A DNA stretch of 64,000 nt from Saccharothrix sp. NRRL B-16314. GTDB lineage: Bacteria > Actinomycetota > Actinomycetes > Mycobacteriales > Pseudonocardiaceae. A program made the translations under genes and the position numbers. How positions within the stretch are numbered: position 1 is the first letter of the stretch; each line of letters begins with the position of its first letter. The notes under the pieces are model-generated. The model had not been told where the DNA came from and ran no database searches. It worked only from the letters and a program-made list of their open reading frames with translations. Positions 52,739-62,073 of the stretch are shown here, piece after piece. The stretch covers positions 29,505-93,504 of the forward strand of contig NZ_JNXC01000029.1 in NCBI RefSeq assembly GCF_000716595.1, given 5' to 3'.

Positions 52739-55012
52739 GTGTCCCGTTCAACGGTATTGGTGGCGCTGGACAACAGCGTCGGTGGTCTGGTCTCCCGGGA
52801 CCACCTCGACGGAATCTGCGACAAGCTGCGCGAAGAGGGCCACGACGTCGCCTGGGCGCGCACCGCCGAAGACGCGCTGGCGTTGACGCAGAGCAGGGCC
52901 GACCTCTCGGCCGCGCTGGTGTCCTGGGACCTCGACTCCCCGGAGTCCGTCCTCAGGGCGCTCATGGGCCGCTTCACGAAGCTGCCCGTCTTCCTCGTGA
53001 CCACCGCGACCTCCGTCGACGACCTGCCGCTGTGGGTGTCCGAAGTGGTCTCCGGCTACGTGTGGCTGCTGGAGGACACCCCGGACTTCGTCGCCGGCCG
53101 CATCGGGGTCGCCGCCCGCCGCTACCTCGACGGCGTGCTGCCCCCGTTCTTCCGGGAGTTGCGCCGCTTCGAGGACACGCACGAGTACTCGTGGCACACC
53201 CCCGCGCACGCGGGCGGGGTGGCGTTCCTCAAATCGCCGGTCGGGCGGGCGTTCTTCGACTACTACGGCGAACGGCTGTTCCGCACCGACCTGTCGATCT
53301 CCGTCGCCGAGCTCGGGTCGCTGTTCGAGCACTCCGGCCCGATCGGCGACGCCGAGCGCAACGCGGCGCGGGTCTTCGGCTCGGACCTGACCTACTTCGT
53401 GCTGCACGGCGACTCCACGGCCGACCGGATCGCGTGCCACGCCGGCATCGCCACCGACGAACTCGTGCTGGTGGACCGAAACTGCCACAAGGCGATCTAC
53501 CACGGCCTGACGATCACCGGCGGCCGGCCGGTCTACCTGGTGCCCACGCGCAACGGCTACGGGCTGATGGGCCCGATCCCGCCGTCGGCGATGAAGGCCG
53601 AGGCCGTCGCGGAGCAGGTGCGCCGCAGCCCGTTCGCGGAAGGCGCGGCGAGCCCCGACCCGGTGTACGCCGTGATCACCAACTCGACCTACGACGGGCT
53701 GTGCTACGACGCCGTCCGCGTCGCCGAGCTGCTCGGCGCCACCGTGCCTCGCCTGCACCTGGACGAAGCGTGGTTCGCGTACGGCCGGTTCAACCCGCTC
53801 TACGCCCGGCGCTACGGGATGTCGGTCGACGCCGACGCCCTGTCCGACGACGTGCGGCCGACGGTCTTCTCGACCCAGTCCACGCACAAGCTGCTGGCCG
53901 CCATGTCGCAGAGCTCGATGGTGCACGTCAAGAACTCGCCGAGGTCGCCGGTCGACCACCGGCAGTTCAACGAGACGTTCATGATGCACGCCACCACTTC
54001 GCCGCTGTACCCCATGATCGCCGGGCTGGACGTGGCCGCCGGGATGATGGACGGCCCCGGCGGCCGGTGGCTCACCGACGAGGCGATCACCGAGGCAGTC
54101 CGCTTCCGGCAGGCGGTGGTGCGGCTGGGCCGGCGGATCCACGACGCGGGCGACCGGGCCGACTGGTTCTTCGGCGCCTGGCAGCCGGACGAGGTCACCG
54201 ACCCCGCCACCGGCCAGGTCTACTCGTTCGCCGACGCGCCGCTCGACCTGCTCCGCACCGAGCCGCGCTGCTGGACGCTGGAGCCCGGCGCGGACTGGCA
54301 CGGCTTCGAGGGCATGGAGGACGGCTACTGCCTGCTCGACCCGATCAAGGTCTCGATCACCTGCCCCGGTGTGGACGCGCTCGGCCACGTCGGCGGCATG
54401 GGCATTCCGGCGCGAATCCTCACGATGTACTTGGAGACGCGCGGGATCGTAGTGGAGAAGACCGACGCGTACACGTGCCTGATCCTGTTCTCGATGGGCA
54501 TCACCAAGGGCAAGTGGGGCACCCTGCTCGACGCGCTGCTGGACTTCAAGTCCCTGTACGACTCGGGCGCGACCGTCGCCGACGTCCTGCCCGACCTGCT
54601 GAAGGACCACCCCGACCGCTACCAGGGCCTCACCCTGCCCGCGCTCTGCGACCAGATGCACACCCAGATCGGCAAGAGCGAGCTGACGTCGTTGCTGGAC
54701 GAGGCTTTCACCCATCCGACACCGGCCCTGTTCACGCCCGCGCAGACGTACCAACGCCTCATCCGCGGCGGCACGGAGCCGGTGCGGCTGGCCGACATCG
54801 CCGGCCGCACCGTGGCGACCATGGTCGTCACCACCCCGCCGGGCATCCCGGTCCTGATGCCCGGTGAGAGCACCGGTGAGGGCAACGGGCCCGTGCTGCG
54901 GTACCTGCACGCGCTGGAGGCGTTCGACCGGGAGTTCCCCGGCTTCCCCAGCGAAACCCACGGCGTGGCAAGGGATTCGGCCGGCGACTACTGGATCGCC
55001 TGCCTGCGCTAG
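52739..55012 (+). CDS. Fold type I PLP decarboxylase (Orn/Lys/Arg decarboxylase family)
   Basis: 757 residues from GTG 52739. N-terminal wing domain (to about 130), large PLP domain with HTPAHAGG, VLVDRNCHKAIYHGL and the Schiff-base lysine in FSTQSTHKLLAAMSQ, and a C-terminal domain. These decarboxylate ornithine, lysine or arginine to putrescine, cadaverine or agmatine. The size matches biodegradative enzymes of Proteobacteria. Its stop overlaps the end of the convergent DUF2867 gene. Which amino acid is used is not determined. Confidence 0.93.
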   Translation: MSRSTVLVALDNSVGGLVSRDHLDGICDKLREEGHDVAWARTAEDALALTQSRADLSAALVSWDLDSPESVLRALMGRFTKLPVFLVTTATSVDDLPLWVSEVVSGYVWLLEDTPDFVAGRIGVAARRYLDGVLPPFFRELRRFEDTHEYSWHTPAHAGGVAFLKSPVGRAFFDYYGERLFRTDLSISVAELGSLFEHSGPIGDAERNAARVFGSDLTYFVLHGDSTADRIACHAGIATDELVLVDRNCHKAIYHGLTITGGRPVYLVPTRNGYGLMGPIPPSAMKAEAVAEQVRRSPFAEGAASPDPVYAVITNSTYDGLCYDAVRVAELLGATVPRLHLDEAWFAYGRFNPLYARRYGMSVDADALSDDVRPTVFSTQSTHKLLAAMSQSSMVHVKNSPRSPVDHRQFNETFMMHATTSPLYPMIAGLDVAAGMMDGPGGRWLTDEAITEAVRFRQAVVRLGRRIHDAGDRADWFFGAWQPDEVTDPATGQVYSFADAPLDLLRTEPRCWTLEPGADWHGFEGMEDGYCLLDPIKVSITCPGVDALGHVGGMGIPARILTMYLETRGIVVEKTDAYTCLILFSMGITKGKWGTLLDALLDFKSLYDSGATVADVLPDLLKDHPDRYQGLTLPALCDQMHTQIGKSELTSLLDEAFTHPTPALFTPAQTYQRLIRGGTEPVRLADIAGRTVATMVVTTPPGIPVLMPGESTGEGNGPVLRYLHALEAFDREFPGFPSETHGVARDSAGDYWIACLR

Positions 55013-55602
55013 GCGGTGTTGTCCCGTTCGCGCCAGGCGCTTTCCCAACGCCGGGTGAGCGCGGGGTAGACGACGATGTGCCGGAAGGGTGCGATGGCGG
55101 CCATGTAGAGCCGGCCGAACAGACCGTTGGGCTTGACGAGGACCGTCATCCGCAGTTCGTGGTCGCCGTCGTTCCCCTGCGCCCACCCGAGGTGCATCAC
55201 GGTGTGCACGGTCTTGTTCGCCAGCTCGCGGGCGGACTCGGTGTGGAGTTCGTAGACCGCCTTGAGCGGCATGGCGGCGTCGTCCTGGCCGCGCGGCGCG
55301 TCGCGGAGGTCGGCCGGCAGGCGGTCGCGGAGCGAGACGACCCGGTCGCCGACGCCGGCCGACGGTTCGTCCCAGCCCAAGAGCGCGCCGAGCTTCCACC
55401 GCGCTGCGAACAGGAACCGCACTGGAAGGGACTGCTGCGCGATGCCGCCGCGCGCCCGCATCGCGGCGAGCATCACCGGGAAGTCGTCCGGTCCGGCGCC
55501 CGGCGTGCGGAACGCCCACACGTCCTCGACCCGGAAGTCGTCGGCGATCTCGTGGATGCGCCACGGCTGCGCCGCGTACGAGGCCTTGTCGAGTTTCGCC
55601 AT
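55009..55602 (-). CDS. DUF2867 domain protein
   Basis: 197 residues. Matches the DUF2867 pattern: IADDFRVEDVWAFRTPGAGPDDFPVMLAAM, a FLFAARWKLGALLGWDEP segment, and ELHTESARELANKTVHTVMHLGWA. C-terminal ALTRRWESAWRE. Function is unknown. The start is ATG 55602 (or GTG 55608 overlapping the upstream stop); the gene is coupled to the FAH-metallo-beta-lactamase fusion. Confidence 0.82.
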   Translation of the reverse strand: MAKLDKASYAAQPWRIHEIADDFRVEDVWAFRTPGAGPDDFPVMLAAMRARGGIAQQSLPVRFLFAARWKLGALLGWDEPSAGVGDRVVSLRDRLPADLRDAPRGQDDAAMPLKAVYELHTESARELANKTVHTVMHLGWAQGNDGDHELRMTVLVKPNGLFGRLYMAAIAPFRHIVVYPALTRRWESAWRERDNTA

Positions 55603-55604
55603 GG

Positions 55605-57539
55605 TCACTCGCCCCGCTCGGCGTGCCAGGCGGCCATCAGGGCGAGGAGTTCGGTCTGCGGCAGCGGTGCCATGTCCGGGTCGAGTTCGCGGTAGCGCTG
55701 GTAGACGTTGACCACGACCCGTTCGGGGTCCAGGAGGCCGGCGTGCTCGGCCAGGTCGACGGTCGCGGCGGCCTGGCGGAAGGGGAGCCCCTTGGCGTGC
55801 GCGGCGTCGGCCTGTTCGACGACGTGGGTCAGGTAGCCGCGGACCGCGCGGATGCCGTCGGCGTCGGTGATCGGGCCGTGGCCGGGCACGACGGGGTGCG
55901 CGTCGAGCGCCAGCATGGTGTCGCACGCGGTGATCCAGTTGGCGATCGGCCCTTCCCACACGATCGGGGTGCAGCCGACGAAGAGCAGGTCACCGGCGAA
56001 CAGCACGCCCGCGTCCGGGACGTGCACGACCGAGTCGGCCGACGTGTGCGCCGGTCCCAGGTTCAGCACGCGCACCTCGCGGCCACCGACGTCCAGGGTG
56101 AGGTCCCGGTCGAACGTGGTGTCCGGCAGGCGGAGCCGGATTCCGCTGAACTCGAACGGGCCGAAGCGCTCCCGCAGGAACGGGCCGAGCACCGGACCGA
56201 GGTCGGCGACTTGCACGGCGGCCAGCACGTCCGGCGGGATCTCGAGGTGCATCTGCTCGGCGGTGCCGGCCGCGGCGACGACGCGGACGCCGTCACCGAG
56301 CAGTTGGCCGCCGTGGGTGTGGTCGCCGTTCGCGTGGGTGAGCACGGCGTGGGTCAACGGGCGGCGGTCGGTGACCGGCTTCATCGCGTCCAGCATCTCG
56401 CCGGTCAGGCGCAGGTCGAAGAGGGTGTCCACGAGCAGCGCGGCGTCCGCGCCCGCGACCAGACCGGCGTTGCTCCACCCGTAGCCGCCGTCGGGGAGCA
56501 GCCAGGCCCACACGTCCGGGCCGATCTCGTGCAGTCCCCTGGTGTACGGCAACGCGGACTTGGCCGGGTTCACCCGCTGCCGGCGTGGCGTCGCGTCGGG
56601 GTCGGCACGGGCGGGGATCGGGTGCGGTGTCGGCGCGGCGACGACGGTCTGCCGGGTCTCGCCGAGGCCCTGCACCCGCAGCCCGACCACGTCGCCGGGC
56701 TTCAGCCAGCCGCGGAAGGCGGCCGGGTCGGCGGGGGAGAAGTGCTCGACCAGGCAGCACGTCGGCACCGTGCCCGACCCGAACACGTCACCCGGCACCA
56801 GCTCGACACCGCGGGAGGCGTACGAGATCACTTCACCGAACGTCCAGTCCATCGTGCCGGTGCTGCCGCCGCCGACCCGCTCGCCGTTGACGGTCGCCTC
56901 GACGTCGAGAACGAGCCGGCCGTCGCGCGCCGGTAGTTCGTCGGGCGTCACCAGGTAGGGACCGAGCGTGGTGGCGGAGTCCTTGCCCTTGGCCTGCCCG
57001 ATGGCGAGGGGCGACTCGCGCAGCTGGAGGTCGCGGGCGGACCAGTCGTTGTAGATCGTGTAGCCGACGATCGCGCGCTCGGCCTCCTCGGGCGTCAGGT
57101 CGCTGCCGCCGGCGCCGATCACCGCGCCGATCTCCAGCTCGAAGTCCCACCACGAGCTGCCGGGCGCCATGCGCACCGCTTCGTGCGGCCCGACCACCGT
57201 CGACGGGCAGGCGAAGTAGAAGGCGGGGATGTCGTACCAGGCGTCTTTCAGCTTGCGGCCCGCGCCCATCACGGCCTGGCAGTTCCGCATGTGCTCCAGG
57301 AAGCACAGCGCGTCCCGGATGGACGGTGGTCGGGGGATCGGCGCGCGCAGCGCCACGTCGGCCAGCGGCACCACCTCGTGCGGTTGCGCCAACGCCCGTT
57401 CGCCCACCTCCCGCAGGCCGTCGGCGCCCCGTCCCACCAGCTCGATCAACTCCGTGCCCGGTGCCGTCGCGTAGAGGTCGCCGCCCTGGACGACACCCAC
57501 CCGATCGCCACGGTCGGACCGGTAAGTGGCCCACTTCAT
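55605..57539 (-). CDS. Fusion of fumarylacetoacetase-like and metallo-beta-lactamase-fold hydrolases
   Basis: 644 residues. Residues about 1-310 are an FAH-family domain (DALCFLEHMRNCQAVMG, WDFELEIGAVIGAGGSDL, YTIYNDWSARDLQ, GKDSATTLGPYLVTPDEL, GSGTVPTCCLVEH), which cleaves C-C bonds or decarboxylates dioxo acids with Mg2+. Residues about 325-644 are an MBL fold with the zinc motif THANGDHTHGG, AHTSADSVVH (third ligand region) and GHGPITD. The linker is short and basic. It is probably bifunctional in degradation of an aromatic or acylated acid. Divergent from a TetR gene, which is its likely regulator. Confidence 0.92.
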   Translation of the reverse strand: MKWATYRSDRGDRVGVVQGGDLYATAPGTELIELVGRGADGLREVGERALAQPHEVVPLADVALRAPIPRPPSIRDALCFLEHMRNCQAVMGAGRKLKDAWYDIPAFYFACPSTVVGPHEAVRMAPGSSWWDFELEIGAVIGAGGSDLTPEEAERAIVGYTIYNDWSARDLQLRESPLAIGQAKGKDSATTLGPYLVTPDELPARDGRLVLDVEATVNGERVGGGSTGTMDWTFGEVISYASRGVELVPGDVFGSGTVPTCCLVEHFSPADPAAFRGWLKPGDVVGLRVQGLGETRQTVVAAPTPHPIPARADPDATPRRQRVNPAKSALPYTRGLHEIGPDVWAWLLPDGGYGWSNAGLVAGADAALLVDTLFDLRLTGEMLDAMKPVTDRRPLTHAVLTHANGDHTHGGQLLGDGVRVVAAAGTAEQMHLEIPPDVLAAVQVADLGPVLGPFLRERFGPFEFSGIRLRLPDTTFDRDLTLDVGGREVRVLNLGPAHTSADSVVHVPDAGVLFAGDLLFVGCTPIVWEGPIANWITACDTMLALDAHPVVPGHGPITDADGIRAVRGYLTHVVEQADAAHAKGLPFRQAAATVDLAEHAGLLDPERVVVNVYQRYRELDPDMAPLPQTELLALMAAWHAERGE

Positions 57540-57627
57540 GACCGCCCCCTTGGTTCTGTGTTGGCTGACATAGGGAGTGTTGCACAGTCAGTGAGCTGTC
57601 CGGTAGCCAGGGATAGACTCGACGCCT

Positions 57628-58215
57628 GTGACGACTTCACGGGCCACGCGACGGGCGGAGACGACCCAGGAGAGCCGCCGGCTCCTGATCGGGGCGGCGA
57701 CGGAGCTGTTCGCCGAGCGCGGTTACCGGCAGACGACGTTCGAGGACATCGCGGCCAGGTCCGGGGTGAGCCGCGGCTCGATCCCGTGGCACTTCGGCAA
57801 CAAGGAAGGGCTGCTGGCCGCGGTCGTCGAGCAGGTGGCGGAAGAGCTCGCGGCCGATGCGGACGCCCTGCAACCCGAGACCCTCGACCGGTCGCTGGAC
57901 CGGCTCGCGGCGTTCACGCGGAGCCCGTCGACCAAGCTCTTCATCACGCTGATGGCGGAGGCGGTGGAGCCGGACTCGCCGCTGCACCAGCGGTACGGCG
58001 ACCTGCACCGGGCGTTGCGCGACCAGGTGCGGTCCAAGGTCGAACAGGTCGACCTGCCGGACGGTGTCGGCGCCGAGGAGCTGAGCACCGTCCTGCTCGG
58101 CGCGATCATCGGTGTGCACCTGCAGTGGCGCATCGCCCCGGACGCCGTCGACCTGGACCGCACCTACTCGACCGTCGGCGCCCTGCTGCGCTCGGTCATG
58201 CCGTCCGCGTCATGA
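57628..58215 (+). CDS. TetR-family regulator divergent from FAH-MBL gene
   Basis: 195 residues from GTG 57628. Helix-turn-helix LLIGAATELFAERGYRQTTFEDIAARSGVSRGSIPWHFGNKEGLLAAVV, then a ligand-binding helical domain. Divergent from the FAH-MBL gene across 88 bases, thus probably its repressor. Its stop overlaps the ATG of the HEAT-repeat gene (ATGA). Confidence 0.93.
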   Translation: MTTSRATRRAETTQESRRLLIGAATELFAERGYRQTTFEDIAARSGVSRGSIPWHFGNKEGLLAAVVEQVAEELAADADALQPETLDRSLDRLAAFTRSPSTKLFITLMAEAVEPDSPLHQRYGDLHRALRDQVRSKVEQVDLPDGVGAEELSTVLLGAIIGVHLQWRIAPDAVDLDRTYSTVGALLRSVMPSAS

Positions 58216-60128
58216 CCGTCGTCTGGTCGGCGCTGGAGCACAACCACGGCAACGCGTCGAACCTCCCGGAGTTGCTGCGCGGGTGTGCGAGCCCGGACGC
58301 GGAAGCAGCGGGTCGGGCGGTCGACGAGGTGTTCGACAACCTGTACCACCAGGGTGGTTGGTTGTGCTCGGCGGCTTCGGCCGCGTTGCCGTTCCTGATC
58401 GACCTGGCCGCGGGCGGGGCCGTGCACCACCGGCCTTACGTCGTCGAGCTGATCGGCAGGCTCGCCCGCGAGGCCGTCATCGCCCAGCCCCGGTTCGTGG
58501 ACCCGGCGTGGCGGCCCGCGTTGGACGCCACGAGGCCCCGGTTGCTCGCACTGCTGGACGACCCGGACCCGGGCGTGCGCCGGGAGGTGACGCTCATGCT
58601 CTCCGACGGCGTCCGGCACCCGGAGTCGGTGGAGGCGCTGCGTCGCCGGTGGCGCGTGGAGACCGACCGGACGACCCGGTGCGACCTCGTGCTGGCGTTC
58701 GGGGTGGTGCTCACGTGGGAGCCGGACGAGGCGCTGCGCGCCGAACTGGTCGCGCTGCTCGGCGGTGACGACCTCCAACTGCGCCTCGCCGCCGTGCACG
58801 CACTGGCCGAATCCGATCCCGCCGTCGCGCCGCCGCACGTCGACCTGCTGGTGCGGGCGGTTCTCGACCCCGACTCGGCGCTCTGGCAGGACTCCGCGTG
58901 GATCGGCGGCGCGCTCGTGCCCACGACGGGCAAGCTGCTGGCCGTCGACCCGGTCGCCGCCACCGCGTTCACCATCGGGATCAGCGCGGACGGCGAAGTC
59001 GACCAGCGGGTGGCGAACCTCGGGCAGGCCGGGAGCGTGCTGTCCGAGTGGCGCACCGTGACGGGCGCGATCCTGCCGCTCCTCGGCCGGTACCTGGACG
59101 ACGACAGCTCCGAGGTCCGCTACCGCGCGGCGGCACTGCTCGCGTGCCTGGGACCGGAGGCGAAGCCGTACGCCGACCGCCTCGCGGCCCGTGCCGTCGA
59201 CCCTGCCGTGCGCGACTCCCGCGAGGCGACCGCCGTCGGCGACGCGGCGGTGTGGGCGCTCGCCCGCCAGGACGACCCCCGCTGCCTTCCCGGTCTGGTC
59301 GAACGGCTGTCCGGCGACCGGCTCGGCTTCGGAACCGCCGGTTCCTACCACGGGCGGCATATGCAGCTGATCATGAAGCCTGCCATCCACGAAGTGCTGA
59401 TCCCGTTGCGCCGGCACGCCGACGTCCTGCTGGGTGCCGTTACCGCACGACTCGCCTCGGTCCGCGGGGGCGACGTGCTCGGGTGGAACCTGTGCGAGGT
59501 CGTCGCGGCGTGGGGCCCGGCGGCCGAGGCAGCCCTCCCGGCGGTCGCCGGCCTCCTCTCCGACGAACGCTCGCTGCCCCGGGCAGCCAAGGCCATCGGC
59601 GCCATCGGGCCACCCGCGGTCGAAGCCGCGAAAGCGCTGCGGAACAACACCGCGGAACCCATGGCGGCGTGGGCGTTGTGGCGGACCGGCGCGGACCCGG
59701 ACTTCGGCGTCGAAACTCTGGTGCGCCACGTGGCCGAGGGGCGTGGCTACCACCACGCCATCGCGCTCCTGGCCGACCTGGGCACCGAAGCCGCTGCCTC
59801 CATCGACCGCCTACGCGACCTGACCCGTTCCGAGGACGACTGGACCCGCGTGGAGGCGGCGTACGCTCTCTGGCGCGTCACCGAAGACCCGACTGCCGCC
59901 GTGGCCGTCCTGACCGACTTGGCCGAGCCGCTGGCCACCGGAGACTGCTTCCCCGTCCGCATCGCCGCCCTGCGCCACCTCGCGGACATGGGCGCGGCTA
60001 CCGAACGCGTGACGACCGTGGCGCGATCCGTCCTCGACAACCCGCGCCGGATCGCCTACTTCGGCGGTTGGCACACGTTCGCCGAGGACGAGGAGGTCCG
60101 GACGGCGGCGGCCCGACTGCTCAGCTGA
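58212..60128 (+). CDS. HEAT-repeat protein
   Basis: 638 residues. Built almost wholly from HEAT/PBS-lyase-like helical repeats, recognisable as LLDDPDPGVRREVTLML, LLGGDDLQLRLAAVHALAESD, YLDDDSSEVRYRAAALLACLG, AWGPAAEAALPAVAGLL and the later AEPMAAWALWRTG and DWTRVEAAYALWRVTEDP. Such solenoids bind proteins. The opening VVWSALEHNHGNASNLPELL is found in other actinobacterial HEAT proteins. Coupled to the TetR gene; its tail overlaps the convergent reductase gene by eight bases. Partner unknown. Confidence 0.88.
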   Translation: MTVVWSALEHNHGNASNLPELLRGCASPDAEAAGRAVDEVFDNLYHQGGWLCSAASAALPFLIDLAAGGAVHHRPYVVELIGRLAREAVIAQPRFVDPAWRPALDATRPRLLALLDDPDPGVRREVTLMLSDGVRHPESVEALRRRWRVETDRTTRCDLVLAFGVVLTWEPDEALRAELVALLGGDDLQLRLAAVHALAESDPAVAPPHVDLLVRAVLDPDSALWQDSAWIGGALVPTTGKLLAVDPVAATAFTIGISADGEVDQRVANLGQAGSVLSEWRTVTGAILPLLGRYLDDDSSEVRYRAAALLACLGPEAKPYADRLAARAVDPAVRDSREATAVGDAAVWALARQDDPRCLPGLVERLSGDRLGFGTAGSYHGRHMQLIMKPAIHEVLIPLRRHADVLLGAVTARLASVRGGDVLGWNLCEVVAAWGPAAEAALPAVAGLLSDERSLPRAAKAIGAIGPPAVEAAKALRNNTAEPMAAWALWRTGADPDFGVETLVRHVAEGRGYHHAIALLADLGTEAAASIDRLRDLTRSEDDWTRVEAAYALWRVTEDPTAAVAVLTDLAEPLATGDCFPVRIAALRHLADMGAATERVTTVARSVLDNPRRIAYFGGWHTFAEDEEVRTAAARLLS

Positions 60129-60993
60129 CCGGCGCGAGCGCGCGGGTGATCAGCTCCAGCGCGGGGCGTGGTGGGGTGCGGAGGAGGGTGGTCAGGTCGT
60201 CGCCGGGACGGGCCAGCAGGCCGCCGGCGGTGTTGGCGAACAGCGAGAGCGTGTGCCCCACCTGGTACGGCCGGAGGTCTCCGGTGGCGAGGGCTTGCCT
60301 GGTCTCGGCCAGTGACACGGGCTGGTACGTCACCGGGCGGTCGAGGGCTCGGGTCAGGGCGGTGGCGATGTCGTCGCCGCCGATGGCGGTGGCGCCCGCG
60401 AGTTCGTACGTGCGTCCGGCGTGCCGGCCGGGCCGACCGGCGGCGAGATCGGCTGCGGTCTCCGACGCCACGCGGGCGGTGATGTCGGCGAGGTCTTCCC
60501 TGGCCACCACCGCGATCCGGCCGTGGCCCATGGGTGCGGTGAAGACGCCGGTGGCGGCGGCGGTTTCGGCGGCGGCGGTCGCGAGGCCCGCCGGGATCTC
60601 CGCGTACAGGCCGTTGCGCAGGACGGTGACGTCGAACTCGGCCTCGGCGAGGCGGGCTTCGGTCCAGCGGTGGGCCAGGGCGATGCTGAGCTGGTCGCCC
60701 GAGCCGGCCAGGCTCGTGTAGATCACGTGCCGGACACCGGCCGCGGCGGCGGCGTCGACCACCGCACCGTGCCGGGCCAGCACCACGTCGTCCTCGGCGT
60801 AGCCCGCGGAGACGAACACCAGCACCCGCACACCGGCGAAACCGTCGGTGAGCGTCGTCGGGTCGTCGAAGTCGATCCGACGGGCGTCACCCGTCGCCGC
60901 ACGCGTGCCCGCCACGACGTCCGGACCTGAGCCGTGGAGCCGGTCGAAGACCAGACCACCGAGCGCGCCCGACACACCGGTCACCAGAATCAT
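60121..60993 (-). CDS. NmrA/QorB-like NAD(P)H-dependent quinone reductase
   Basis: 290 residues. N-terminal dinucleotide-binding motif VTGVSGALGG, then VRVLVFVSAGYAEDD, VRHVIYTSLAGSG, the HRWTEARLAEAEFDVTVLRNGLYAE stretch and TYELAGATAIGGDDIATAL, as in the NmrA-like/QOR2 family. Likely reduces quinones. In Corynebacterium the related qor2 gene is divergent from QorR, a DUF24 thiol-based repressor. Here too an HxlR-type gene with an N-terminal cysteine motif is divergent (76-base gap). Confidence 0.88.
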   Translation of the reverse strand: MILVTGVSGALGGLVFDRLHGSGPDVVAGTRAATGDARRIDFDDPTTLTDGFAGVRVLVFVSAGYAEDDVVLARHGAVVDAAAAAGVRHVIYTSLAGSGDQLSIALAHRWTEARLAEAEFDVTVLRNGLYAEIPAGLATAAAETAAATGVFTAPMGHGRIAVVAREDLADITARVASETAADLAAGRPGRHAGRTYELAGATAIGGDDIATALTRALDRPVTYQPVSLAETRQALATGDLRPYQVGHTLSLFANTAGGLLARPGDDLTTLLRTPPRPALELITRALAPVS

Positions 60994-61069
60994 GGAATAC
61001 CCCTCACCGCGGATTGGTTGCCGCCGACAGGTTCGTGATCCGGGGCCGGGACCGTAAGGAGGCACTTCC

Positions 61070-61492
61070 GTGTCCGTCGCGCACACCGCGGTAACCACGC
61101 AGGTCAGCGGGGCCGAGCAGGTCGGGCCGTGTGGCGAGGACGACTGCGGTGTCCGGGACGTCCTCGATCGCATCGGCGACAAGTGGACCGTGCTGGTGAT
61201 CGTGGAGCTGGCCAAGGGCATCCGCCGCTACCGCGAGTTGCAGCGCGCGATCCCCGGCATCTCGCAACGGATGCTCACCGTCACCACGCGCCGCCTGTGC
61301 CGTGACGGCCTGGTCGAGCGGACCGTCTACGCGACCGTCCCGCCGCAGGTCGAGTACGCGCTGACCGACGTCGGCCACAGCCTCGCGGAGACGATCGCCC
61401 GCCTGGCCGACTGGTCCCGCGACCACAAGGGCACCATGGCCGCGGCCCGGCAGCGGTGGGATGCCGAGCACCCCGACGACGTCGACCGCTGA
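61070..61492 (+). CDS. HxlR/DUF24 regulator with N-terminal cysteines (QorR-like)
   Basis: 140 residues from GTG 61070 (GGAGG upstream). After a flexible N-terminus with GPCGEDDCGVRDV, the HxlR winged helix follows (VLDRIGDKWTVLVIVELAKGIRRYRELQRAIPGISQRMLTVTTRRLCRDGLVER). The cysteine just before VRDVLDRIGDKW is where YodB/QorR place their redox-sensing Cys. It probably senses quinones or oxidants and controls the divergent reductase gene. Confidence 0.9.
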   Translation: MSVAHTAVTTQVSGAEQVGPCGEDDCGVRDVLDRIGDKWTVLVIVELAKGIRRYRELQRAIPGISQRMLTVTTRRLCRDGLVERTVYATVPPQVEYALTDVGHSLAETIARLADWSRDHKGTMAAARQRWDAEHPDDVDR

Positions 61493-61570
61493 GCGGTCCG
61501 GCAGCGCCCGCCGGGCCGCGAACGGGCGGCATCGTCGGGCGCTGCGTCGGGCGGTGCGGACGACCCGGGG

Positions 61571-61978
61571 TTACGCGTTCAGCTTCGCCACGGCCTGGAC
61601 GAACTCCGCGTCGTGCGTCAGCAGCCGACCGGCCACCGCCACGTTCTCCAGCGGGTAGTGGTTCATCAGGATGAGGGTCTCGTCGGTGTTGGCGATGTCC
61701 CGGTACGCCTCGTCGACCGCGGCGTGGATCTTCGCCGCCATCGTGGCCTTGGCGTCGAGGTCCGCCAGTTCGGGTGCTTCGAGGAAGCACACGGGCTTGA
61801 TCGGCTCGGCGTCGCTCCGGCCGTCGTGGGAGACGTCGGCGGCCGGGTACTCGCGCAGCCAGACCCGGACGTCCGCGACGCCGTAGGCCTCGTCGATCGC
61901 CTCGGTGATCTCCAGCATCATCTTCCGCTTGGCGTCGGGCCGGACCCCGGTCGGAGCCTCCACGAAGAACTGGGGCAT
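61571..61978 (-). CDS. Tautomerase-superfamily protein (fused 4-OT-like halves)
   Basis: 135 residues. Begins Met-Pro, so Pro becomes N-terminal after Met removal, the catalytic base of the tautomerase superfamily (MPQFFVEAPTGVRPDAKRKMMLEITEAIDEAYG). A second, similar half (IKPVCFLEAPELADLDAKATMAAKIHAAVDEAYR) gives a fused dimer as in some family members. The substrate is unknown. It is divergent from the HxlR-SCP2-like gene, with palindromes between them. Confidence 0.85.
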   Translation of the reverse strand: MPQFFVEAPTGVRPDAKRKMMLEITEAIDEAYGVADVRVWLREYPAADVSHDGRSDAEPIKPVCFLEAPELADLDAKATMAAKIHAAVDEAYRDIANTDETLILMNHYPLENVAVAGRLLTHDAEFVQAVAKLNA

Positions 61979-62002
61979 CTCTGGACTCTCCCTGCGTTGA
62001 GG

Positions 62003-62030
62003 TTCCTTTTAGGAAGTAGTCACTTTCTAA
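62003..62030. promoter_or_regulatory. Nested palindromes between tautomerase and HxlR-type genes
   Basis: TTAGGAAGT (62009-62017) pairs 8 of 9 with ACTTTCTAA (62022-62030) around AGTC. Overlapping it is TTCCTTTTAGGAA (62003-62015), a perfect 5-bp arm palindrome. They sit in the divergent gap in front of both genes and are probably the operator of the HxlR protein. Confidence 0.65.
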
Positions 62031-62073
62031 TGGGAACTTTCAGTCATGTCAAGGGCAAGCAACCGTCTGTACG

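Noticed and set aside
52748..55564. Long minus-strand open frame opposite the PLP decarboxylase
   Set aside because: Same compositional artefact; the plus-strand protein has full family motifs, whereas the antisense product does not.
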